Positions 48,946 through 59,400 of a stretch of DNA of 64,000 nucleotides are shown piece after piece. The first letter of the stretch is position 1, and every line of letters starts with the position of its first letter. The stretch is from Dryomyza anilis (taxonomy: Eukaryota > Arthropoda > Insecta > Diptera > Dryomyzidae), in assembly GCA_951804985.1 (NCBI GenBank), contig OX638133.1, positions 71,492,367 through 71,556,366 on the forward strand. The letters are read 5' to 3'. Below the pieces are notes generated by a model. That model did not search any database. It was not told the DNA's origin and saw only the letters and a list, made by a program, of their open reading frames with translations. Both the position numbers and the translations under genes were made by a program.

Positions 48946-50225
48946 TACCTGAATGGAAATTATTCAATGTTAGCCTTATTTCGCATCCGTCCCTGATCAG
49001 AATACGATAAGGCATTCCTACCAAAAGCCACCTGTAATGATGCTGATCAGGATCGACCAGGGTAATGCTAATTTCAAATCCACGAAAGGCAACCTAACTC
49101 ATTCTATACAAAGAATTCTGATCTAAAGTCTAGTTAATGAAACCGGAGCTGATACTTATGAACAAATATTCTAATAAATGAAATATTCTAATAAATAAAT
49201 GTTAAACAAAAATGCAAAAGAAAATCAAATTCATTTTTGAAAATGTAATTGTATCATTTAGATTCACCCGAGTGGAAATTGGTTAAGGTTAGCCTTATTT
49301 CGCATCCGTCCCTGATCAGAATACGATAAGGCGTCCCTACCAAAGGCAACCTGAAATGATACTGATCAGGGTCGACTAGGGTAATCCTAATTTCCACGTA
49401 AGGCAACCTGATCCAACCTTCATAAAAATACTGATATAAAGTCCACTTAATAAAACCTGATGTGACACTTATGAAAAAAAACCTGATATTAATTTAATAT
49501 GATCGAGATTTTATTAAAAATCTTTAATAATCAAATTGGGTAGCAAGATTATACTAATAAATAAATGTTAAACTCAACTAGAAAAGAAACACAAAATCTC
49601 AATATTTTTAAAAATTTCAAATATCTCATTTAGACTCAAAAAGTTGATTTTTTTATTGCAACAATTATTGAAAAAACTTAGTTCACAAACCTATTTTTTG
49701 TTTGAAAGGTGTCAAATATGGTAAAAGTAGTTTACAAAGAATTTAAATATATATTGAATTATATAAGGTAAGGGTGATATCAGGAAGCCTGATCAGGCAG
49801 CTTGATCAGGATAACAATTACGAATAGCGTCACGTTTTGAATCAGGCACTGATAAAAACCCCCCTGATCATTGCCTCATTTGAAATCAAGCTGCCTGATC
49901 AGATAATGATCGCATCCTGAACTATATTTCCACTCGGGATTAACGTTGACCTTTATTAACTTTGTGTGTTCACAAAACAATTTTTTTTTTTGAAAGGGCT
50001 CGAATTTGATAAAATCTCTTTCAGTAGAATTTAAATATACATCGAATAATATAAAGGCAGGATAAGGGTAAAATCAGGAAGCCTAATCAGGCAATTTGAT
50101 CTGGATAGCAACTTCGAATTGCGTCACGTTTTGAATCAGAAACTGGTGTGAACCCCTGGTCATTACCTTATTTAAAAAGCAGGCAGCGATCATACAATGA
50201 CCGCACAGAAAAACTGGTAGAAATT
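48946..50225. mobile_element. MITE family E, outer copy (split)
   Basis: The left portion 48946-49266 and right portion 49940-50225 flank the inner copy and align with the inner copy's own left and right portions: TTCGCATCCGTCCCTGATCA at 48978, and TCAGGAAGCCTAATCAGGCA at 50074 against TCAGGAAGCCTGATCAGGCA at 49786. Confidence 0.7.
49267..49939. mobile_element. MITE family E, inner intact copy
   Basis: CCCGAGTGGAAAT at the left and ATTTCCACTCGGG at the right form exact 13-bp TIRs. TGATCAGG/CCTGATCA words recur throughout. It is inserted in the outer copy between TTTAGATTCA and ATTAACGTTGACC. Confidence 0.8.
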
Positions 50226-50335
50226 TTGAAGTTTCCCACTTCACTCCAACTTTTTCAACAAGTCCAAAATTGAGCTGTTTTGAAAAATGGCTAAAAAAAT
50301 TAAATATGCAAAAAGTGTATCCCAGGCTCCCCTAC

Positions 50336-51022
50336 GTATTTGGGATATATATATTTATAAAAGTCAATTTTAATTTTTATTTTTGAGAAATATTTATAAA
50401 AGTCAATTTTCGACAATATATCGAAGTGATATAAACATGCTGTAAATGAAGATATTCACAGTTTTTTTGATGCCTATTCAAAAATATAGGTTGGAGTTCT
50501 TGTATATTTTGGTGTTATTAAAGACTTTGAATTGTATGTCTCACAAAATAAATACTTTTTCGAAAATAAAACTTCAAATCTCAAATATTTTAAATTATTT
50601 AAATATATATTAATGTAACGGGTATTGGATTCAGTTCACTGATTATAACACAAAATAAAACTTGTCCTATTTATAAATAGGACAAATTTGAATATTTCTA
50701 TTTATGTTAAAATTTCCATAAAAAATCGTGTTAATTTAGTTATAAAATAAATTTAAATTGGTATTCATTAATGTGAAATACAATGAAAATTAAATTTAAC
50801 CATTAAATTAACCAATTTCATTAAGATTTCTGCTTTGAATCAAAAGTCAAAATTGTTTAGTAAATTTAATTTTGGTATTACCGGAGTAAAAGCGTCAAAA
50901 TTTTAAAATTTAGATACACCTAATGCGAATAATTACGATATCCACTGCTGAATATTTTCACGTGTAATATATTTTGATAAAATTTTTACTTTTTTTAAAT
51001 ATTTTTTAGCATTTCTTTAAAA
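50336..51022. other. Upstream region of the aquaporin gene
   Basis: AT-rich, no repeat recognised. The 5' UTR and promoter should lie here or further upstream if the UTR is spliced. Confidence 0.4.
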
Positions 51023-52350
51023 ATGTCGATGGCTGCACTTGGCATCAGCACCGGCTTTATGGTCGGCTGCTGTGTTTTAGCGCAAATTGCACGTAAAATA
51101 GCAAGACGCGTCCTCAAGGAGGATGGTATATTGCCAGTGCTGATGAATGAGGCGATCGCGGCGGCTGAATTATGTGCCTGTTGCTTCGAGTTAATCATTG
51201 GTAAGTGGTACTGATCGGTCAAATTTATTATTTGACCGATCATTGACTTTTAGAAACATGAATAATATTGAAAATAATAAATATACAAAAATATACAAAT
51301 ATACAAATATACAAAAACTGAATAAATAAAAAAGAATTATAATTAATATAAATAATTTTTGAAATATTTATGAAAGACTTATGGAACTGAATAAGTATGA
51401 ACTTGCAATTTTCTAAATTACTCTAACCATTAACTGAATTAATTGACCCCAAATTTTATTACTTTTAATCTTGCTATTTTTCTAAAATCTCACTTTAGTT
51501 GCCGATAATTTTGGCGTTGCCGCCTACGCCGTCTTTCTTTTTATACTCACCGTCTGGTGGGGCAAAGTCTGGGGCGATGCCTCCGCCTGTCCGTACACAC
51601 ACATGGAGGACCTGGTCGAGGGCAAAACGAGCATGAAGGAGGTAGCGCTGCGCACGTGGGCCGAACTAATGGGCGGTTGCTGTGTATACCGCATTGTGCA
51701 GGTCTTTTGGTGGTTCGAATTCGCTGAAACTCACAAGGGACGTGCCTTCGAAGAGTGTAATGCAGATCTACAAGTAATATAGTCTATGGAAAATATATTT
51801 TCTATGAAACGTAAACTCAACTCATTTATGTCTCCATAGGTTCATCCGTATTTGGGCGCTGCCATCGAGGGTGTGGCAACGCTGCTCTGTCGCTTAGCTT
51901 CCAAAACACTCAGCCAAAAGGATCCCAAGTTTGGCAGTATTATTGACTCCTTCATCGGCACCAGTTTGGTGGTAGCAGGTACGATGTCAAACCCACTAAC
52001 CCGACCACTAATCAAACACACATAATCTCAGACAGAACTATTCGAAAACGAACTCAAAATAAACAGTTTACGCGTTTAATTATATTATGTTTTCAGCGTT
52101 CAACTTTTCCGGCGGCTATTTTAATCCTGTCTTGGCCACAGCCCTCAAGTGGGGCTGTCGCGGACACACGAATCTCGAGCACATCATTGTCTATTGGATT
52201 GGTTCATGTGTGGGAGCTGTGCTGTCGGTGCCACTGTTTCGTGTGCCGAAGTTGCGACAACTGTTGCTCGGTGAAGCGAAGCCCATGGCGGAGGATATTA
52301 AGAAATCGGATGACAAGAAGAAAACAGTTGACAAAAAGAAGGCAGATTAA
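51023..52350 (+). CDS. Unorthodox aquaporin (AQP11/12-like), four exons
   Basis: Six-helix water or small-solute channel of 281 aa. Exons 51023-51200, 51499-51773, 51840-51978 and 52097-52350 (TAA); GT-AG introns, phases consistent. The first pore motif is CPY (about residues 90-92, in ASACPYTHMED) instead of NPA. The second is NPV (about 207-209, in FSGGYFNPVLA), with the conserved Gly-Gly-Tyr before it. These deviations mark the unorthodox AQP11/12 branch; Drosophila CG12251 is the likely counterpart (from memory). Members of this branch often sit in intracellular membranes. The Lys/Asp-rich C-terminus (KKSDDKKKTVDKKKAD) is cytosolic and could act as an ER-retention-like tail. Met-1 and Met-3 are both possible starts. 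AATAAA at 52444-52449 is a likely poly(A) signal. Confidence 0.92.
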
Positions 52351-52443
52351 ATGGACTTCGTTATTCGGCAGACTTTCATTGGAATTTTGTTTTATTATTT
52401 AGTTTATAAATTTATTTATTATGAAATTATTTATTTGTTGTTG

Positions 52444-52449
52444 AATAAA
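52444..52449 (+). terminator. Poly(A) signal of the aquaporin gene
   Basis: AATAAA about 95 bp after the TAA stop. Confidence 0.6.
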
Positions 52450-52650
52450 ACTATTTATTGATGAAAACTATTGTGAAATTAAATTACTTTGTTGTGGTAT
52501 GGTTTAAACACAAAAATTATGTATGATTCGATTATTTTCCGAAATTTCAAAAATATCATCAATGTTCTCAACTGAAATGTAGGTAAAATCTATTTATAAA
52601 TAGTGCTAAATTTCTGGAAAATGTAACTTTTTTTATAACAAAAAATTACA

Positions 52651-52890
52651 AACTCTCAGAATGGAAATATTTTAAGTTTAGCATTATTTTACATCCGTCC
52701 ATGATTAGATTACTATAAGGTATCCTTACCAAAGACTATCTGAAATTATCTTAATCAGGGTCGAATAGATCAATCCTACACCCAAAAAAATATGGTAAAT
52801 TAATAGTATTTCAATAAAAAAACCATAATGTATACTATTAAAATTGGTCAATAGAATGTGTCCTATTAGTTCAGTAATTTTGAAACTGGT
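52651..52890. repeat. Relics of MITE families E and C, side by side
   Basis: 52651-52776 matches family E (GAATGGAAATATTTTAAGTT, ACATCCGTCC, AAGGTATCCTTACC). 52778-52890 begins ACACCCAAAAAAATATGG and matches family C (AAAATTGGTCAATAG). Both lack their other ends. Confidence 0.55.
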
Positions 52891-53054
52891 ACAACAACAA
52901 CATATTGATGTCGTTGTTGTACCATACATTTTATAATGTACTCTTTTAATTACAATAAAAGAGACCTATACAAATTTATATTATTAATTTTATGGTATAG
53001 TCGAATTATTTTTTCCTGATTAGGTGCGTTGCCATAAAAAAGGTGCAAAGTTTT

Positions 53055-53170
53055 AGTGTGGTGAGATTCGGTGTGGTTAGTTTAGGTGTATGTTGGTGTG
53101 GTGAGTTTGAGTGTGGTGAGGTTTAGTGTGGTGAATTTTAGTATGATGAGTTTAAGTGTAGTTGTGAGTC
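53055..53170 (+). repeat. GT-rich minisatellite, unit near GAGTTTAGTGTGGT
   Basis: About eight degenerate copies of a 15-17-bp unit. One strand is strongly G/T-rich with few C. Confidence 0.7.
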
Positions 53171-53978
53171 GAAATCATCATTTTACAAACAAAAATGGAT
53201 TTTAGTTATTTTATTGTATAATTATTTTTTTATTTAAATGTGGAAATTGAAATTCACATTTAAAAAGCACACACATAAAAATACTCTTCTCCTTGTGAAA
53301 AACAAATTTAATGTTCGTTTCGGTTTCCAATAATTATTTTTAGGTGCGTGGCAATAATATAAGTTGAAAGATTTTGTGAATGCAAGGATTTTTTTATTTA
53401 TTATATCAGGGACACAACTTTTTAACATATTTAAATATACTTTGTATTCAAAGAAAAAATAAGAATTATTTTCAGATTTTGGTTTTATTCTTTAAAAAAA
53501 ATTGAGAACATTTCTAATATAATTCAACACATCTTTATATTTATTTTTGTATGAAATATTTTTGAATATTCTATGTGGTTTATTTTAAATTAAAAAAATT
53601 GTCTAGTGTTCAAAATATAAACAATGCTAGAAATAGAGGGGGTTTGAATCATCCTCTAAGTATTTGTAGTATTTGAAATATTTTACAACATAAAATTTTC
53701 ACATTTTCCTACATAATGCGTTTTGGTTAATAATTCAAGCTCTATCTGATTTTATTAAAATATATTATTTTTGTGTTGTAAATAGAAGATTAAATTTGTA
53801 AACAAGACAGGCTAACACTTGATTGTCCAACTGATCCGTAAGGTTAATGTTTTGGATTAGGAAGTTTTAAATATCGATAGAAAATTAATTTTCAAAAAAG
53901 TTTTCACAATGTGAACAAGAATCGCATTTCGACCTAAGTGAAGTGAAAAAAAAATGGAAATGTTCAGAGAAAAGGTAA
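53171..53978. other. Non-coding, no recognised feature
   Basis: AT-rich; no exon or repeat recognised. Confidence 0.45.
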
Positions 53979-53986
53979 GTGATAAG

Positions 53987-54815
53987 CAGGGCTCGGTTTT
54001 ATATGGATTTACATATTCAATATTTAAATACATATTTTAAGAGTTTTTAGGTAATATTCCATATATTTGAATTAATCTATATAAATCCATATTTTTGATA
54101 AAAACTGACTCGGATGTCTCAATTTCGACAAATTTTCACTAAAATTTTGACTTTTCAAACAATTTTGGAGTGGAATGGATAAAATGAAACAATCTTACTG
54201 CAGAAAACTATATCTGGATATCACTACAGAAGACAATAGATTGTGTTTTGTAACAAATTTGATTGGGTGTAATGCAAAAGCAAGGTCACAGTGACCTGTT
54301 TGATTTAGAAAGTTCATTCCTAATAAACAAAAGAGTTCATTTGTTTCTTTTTTGTAATTAACTCAGAAATAAAATGGTGCAGTATAAAACATTTGTTTAC
54401 ATACGAAAAATACTATTCAATCAACATCAGATTATAGCCTTATTCCCGATTTACATTGAATCCTCTGTGAGAAACACCATATCGGGTTGCATTTTTCCAA
54501 AAATTGCTGTTTTTATATTAATTTTTCAAAAATTTAATCATAGGTATATTACATATTTCACATATGATACAATTGTAATCGAGCATTTGAAAAACAATTT
54601 TGTTTGAAAAACATTTTTTTCTGTATAATTTATTTTTTTCAAGGAAAAATTTCATGAAAAAAAATTTAAAACAAAATTTATATCCATATATTAAGTTTTT
54701 GATACATATTTTAAGATTTTTTGATCCATATTTTAAGTTTTTTGATCCATATTTGTCTCGTTCCATAATCTATATATATTTTCCTAGTTTTTCATCCATA
54801 TAATTGTTAGCCCTG
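53987..54815. mobile_element. Non-autonomous hAT element with perfect 8-bp TSD
   Basis: The left end CAGGGCTCGGTTTTATATGG and the inverse of the right end, CAGGGCTAACAATTATATGG, form an imperfect TIR. Flanks are GTGATAAG on both sides (53979-53986 and 54816-54823). The TIR start CAGGGCT and 8-bp TSD are classic hAT features. The subterminal right side has tandem TTTTTTGATCCATATTTTAA units. No transposase is recognised in 829 bp. Confidence 0.88.
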
Positions 54816-54823
54816 GTGATAAG

Positions 54824-55109
54824 TATCATTATCACGATAACGCAGATCCAGAATCGACCCCGAGGAACGCATAAAGTTTTCTTATGTCATTTTTATATCG
54901 AAGCACAAACTTTATTTCTTAACCAACCCGTTTTTAATGTTGCTCGTATCATTCTTTAAAAGTCTTAGATTGACATTGGTGGTGTCTCTAAAAAGCAGTC
55001 ACTCAAATGAATATCACAGTCAGTCACTTCAATAAAGTTACCAAACTCGGCCAAAGATTTTTTTAAATGTTCGTCAATGTTTTTAAAATAAAACAAAGAA
55101 AGATTTCTT
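54824..55109. other. Non-coding, no recognised feature
   Basis: Nothing recognised. Confidence 0.4.
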
Positions 55110-55440
55110 AAGATAATCAGCCGAATCTAATTTTCCGATGAACGGAGCACGGTTTCTAAAAAAAGGCCAATCAAGATAAACGCAAATATGTTTTTCTGTT
55201 TTTTTTTTTCATTCTGAAATCAATTAATAAAAATGTAAAATTTCATGTTTACCCATAAAAATAAAATGTGAGCAACTTTGACAGTAAATTATCGCTCGAC
55301 GGGAAACTTTATTGGTTTTTTCCGATAAACATTTTCGAATATGTGAATTGCACGATTGCTTTTTATCATTTTTATCGGTCATTTCATGTCTCACGATGTG
55401 TTTCTCCATTCGGCTGAATATAAAGTTTTTGTGTAAAACA
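55110..55440. repeat. CGACGG/GTCGG-rich dispersed repeat, copy 2
   Basis: Same orientation as 43390-43640, with shared blocks CATAAAAATAAAA, TTTGACAGTAAAT, TTTCGAATATG, CGATTGCTTTTT and CGGCTGAATATA. Its left part matches 42240-42320. Confidence 0.6.
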
Positions 55441-56435
55441 AATTAGATCTACACGAGGATAACTTTCATAATATATTTGAACCCATCCAACCTTTGTGGC
55501 CTATTTTATGTAAAAATTAAAAAAGGATCAAATTACACCCAAGGGAATGAATGAATATTTTTAAATAAAAAATCCTATTATTTTTTAAAAAATATATATA
55601 TTATACCACAGTTTACAAAACGTATGTTTTACAAACTCATTAAGAGCAATACAAGTAATAGTTTTTTTTTATATATAATATAATTGTTGAGAAATTCGAA
55701 TTTACAACAAAATTCAGAACGCAAATAACATTTTCTTATATTTACATACATAAAATATTTTTAACGAAAATATATTATTAATCCTATTAATATATAAAAT
55801 ATATCACGTAACTAAACGTAGCAAAATCCTATGGAATTTTTTCATTTTTTAAAGCTTAATTTATAAAATACGTAAAAATCTTAAGTTGAAAAGTAATAAA
55901 TATAAAGGAGTCGTTTTTACACATAAAGTATTTACAGCAATTAAAAGAAAAATATTTTATAAATATTCTAAGTTAAATCTATCTATACTCAAGAATTCAT
56001 TGGAACGAATATAAAGATAAATTTTTAATTTATACTTAAAAAGAAAAATCGTTAAATATAAAATTTCAAAATTATACTAACTGTTTAAAATTCTAATTGA
56101 ATATCGTTCGATTAATGTATGAAAATGTGTAAACAAATTCGATAACTCAAAAAAAAAAATATTTTTCCAAACGTATTCAAAGAAAGCAGTTTGAATAGAT
56201 CTGATTTATATGAAAATGATCGAAAGCTGGAGCATTTTCCATTTTAAAATAAAAATAAGTTTTTAACAGTTCTCAAAATATAAAATACAAGATTATTGAA
56301 GAAGTTCGTAAAAACATTAAATTTAAAAAATATCCGAAAAAAAATTAAAAACGTTCAAATGTTATAAAAAAATAAATATACAAAAACTAAGTACAAGAAT
56401 TAAATTACAAAATATGCACCAAAATCTAGTGTAGT
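55441..56435 (-). other. Probable 3' UTR and flank of the large gene
   Basis: Very AT-rich and non-coding. A definite poly(A) signal on the minus strand was not fixed. Confidence 0.35.
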
Positions 56436-59400
56436 CTATGGCACAACAGCATTTACACCAATTGTGGTATCTGTTGGGGCTTCGGATGCTGCTCTCGACG
56501 TTCGCTTCTTGTGACGCTTGCGTGTTATGAAGACATTGACGACGTGTTCATTGACCTGCGCCAAGCGATAGCTGCTGTTACCCAGCGATAGGTTTTTGGT
56601 CTCGAGGCTGGTGTCACAGCAAGAGCTCTGCTCAGCTATAGCAATTGCCGCCGATGTGGATGCTGGTGGCGAGGATGTTGTCGTCGATTGAAATGAAGAC
56701 ATGTTCGGAGTTTCATCAATGGCATCTACAGCTTCAGCCAAAGGCACATCGTCAAAGGTAGGCTCAATATACGTGTCATGTACCGGCGAATAGTTGTTGA
56801 CGTCGTCCGCATGCATTGGCAATTCAAACGATGTCGCCGCCGCCGTCGTCGTTGCATCAATTTCGTAGGGTGGCGACTGAAACATGGACTGCAGACGCGA
56901 ATCAATATCCTTATATTGATGATCTTGCAACATATTGTGATAGTTCGGCAGTAGCGACTCGGCAGATGTGCTGAATGCCACAGCATCAGTGTGAAAAATG
57001 GCATGATCAGCGGTGGCAGGTGATGTGGCAATAACAGGTGTTCCATATGATGGCGCTGAAATGTTGAAAGGTTCAGCCGCACTTTGAACATTGGTGGCTT
57101 TCGTACATTTGCTATTACCATCGTCGATATGTGTGAAGTGTTTAATTTGTATACGTCGTCGTTTTGCTTTGGGCATTTCTTTAGTACATTTCTCGTCTAG
57201 TGCTGAGGTTTGCGTGTTAATGGAATTTTTAGTGATTTCATTTGTAGTTTGTGCTGAAGGTGCTTCATATACAGCATCATCATCATCACTGTCTGAATCC
57301 ACTATACGTAGAATATTTTGCGATTTTCGTCTTGGTGGTGGTTTGGATTTTGGTAACGAGTTTTTGGTTTTTATTACGTGTTTGGCGTTATTTGTCTTTG
57401 AAATTGTACGATGCCTTTTTGCAATATTCGCTTTTTCTTTATGCTTTAGCATGTTATCTTTTAAATCATCTGTTTTCAATTTATGTAACTTCAGTTCAAT
57501 TTCTTTCCTTACATCTTCAATCTTCTTCTGATTTTTGGCGTTCTGTTCCATCAACTCATGATTCATGTCCTGTTCATCGTTTGTCTTCTGTGCCTTCTTT
57601 TGATGAGCTATAATTGAAAGATCGTTTTTCTGATTATCGATTTTTGAATGATCTATAAAATGATGATCCTTTATCTGTTGAACTTTCTTTTGATTTTCTA
57701 TAACTTTATGTTGATCTTTTAATAGATGATGCATTGCATGTTCCATTTCCATCGGTTTACCAATCTGCTGATTTTCCAGAACATCTTTTTTCTCAAGATG
57801 TATCTGTTTTTGAGCCATAATCTCCGGTTGTTTTATCTCATGTTTCTTTGCCTCAAGATTCATCATCATCTCATGATCTTTGGTTTCCGGTTTCTTTAAC
57901 TGACAAGTTTTTGATTCCACATCTTTGAAGCAACTGTCTCTACGTTTTTTGCTAAATTTATTGATTTTTTGGTGTTGTTTTTTATAAATTGCTGACATTT
58001 TATCATCGTGTTTTTCAACATTTATTAAACCTTTATTTGTCTTTGTTTCTAGTTGTTCTTTAATCGTACTTTTTACATCTTGGTTTCCTTCAGATATGCA
58101 TGTCATTGGGAAATACTCTTCAGAGATCTTTTTTTCTGTCTTCTTTTGGTCTTTCTCTGATTTTACCTCATCAACTTTTCGTTTACGTTTCTGCGTGGCC
58201 TTCGGTATAGGCGTTACATCAATCTTTAAGAAATCCTTTAATTTAGTCGGTGTTTTCTTAATCGTTCCTCGATGATCAGACATAGTTTCTGGTGGAGCAT
58301 GCGTCTGCATAAGAAAAGATACGCCGTCTTCTTGAGTATGTAGATTAGTATTAATTGTTGTACTAGAATTTAAAAGTTCCATTTCTTGTTCGTTAGTTTT
58401 AATCGTTGTTTTATTTATATTGTGCTGGTCTTCATTGTCATATTTTATATAACATTTCTCTTTGTTTGATGGAGTGCTTTTTCTTCTAGAGATTTCAATT
58501 CGTTTTTCTTCATTTTTGTCTCTTTTTTCGCATAATTCTACTGTTTCAACAAAAACATCTTTTAAGTTTAATTCGTCTGTTTGAACTTTTGGAATGCACA
58601 AATCTTGTGTTAGTTTCTTCCTTTCATATTCATTTTCTTCATTTTCGTCAATCTTCACCATTTCATCATTATGCTTCTTAACTTTAGTTTTTTCCGTAAC
58701 ATTCTTTAGTTTTTCTTCCTTCTTTTCATCGATAATCTTCTGCTTTTCAATATCCATTTGATTCTCAACAATGTTCAACACTTCTTTTCGATTACCCTCT
58801 TCATCCATGTCTTGGTCATGTTCCGTGAGTCCATCATAATGTTTTACTTTCGCGACTGTATTGTTCTCAAAGGACTTATGCTTTTTCGCAGACTCGTTAG
58901 TTTTTCTCGTATCATTCATATTTTTGTCATCCTTATGCTTTTGCGACCTCTCCAATATTTCTTTTTCGTCTATCTTTCCAGCATACTTTGGTTTTTCATC
59001 GTACTTCTGTTCTTGTTCACTGCAATTCTTCTTCTGGCACACATCAAATGCTTTTGTGCCATCATAATTTTTATAAACCTCGTCATTCGTTGGATCATTA
59101 TTTTCCATTTGCATAGTAAAATTCGTCTCTAATGTATTATTCTCAGTAACAGTCTTCTCCTCGTCATTCTTCTCCAAACTAATTTCACCACAATTCTCTA
59201 ATTTATTTTCTTTATTTAACACCTTGCTATTCCCATTCTCGTCATGGGAAATATTCTGATTATCCGTAGTGTTCTTCTCAAGGAGCTTAGTCTCAATTTC
59301 CTCTTGCACTTCTACAGTTCTCGTTTCTTCTACGTTTTTAACATCTTCAGCTTTTTTGTGCAAAATATTTGCCATTTTATCAGCAACATCTTCATCATTA

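Larger units (their letters stand above)
48503..50335. repeat. GGGGTAAAGTGGGAC-bounded element containing two nested MITE E copies
   Basis: Left AACCTGGGGTAAAGTGGGAC; right the inverse of AGGGGAGCCTGGGATACAC, with CCCACTTCACTCC near 50226. The right end resembles the inverse of 1191-1320, including CAAAACAGCTCAATTTTGGA. Confidence 0.45.
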
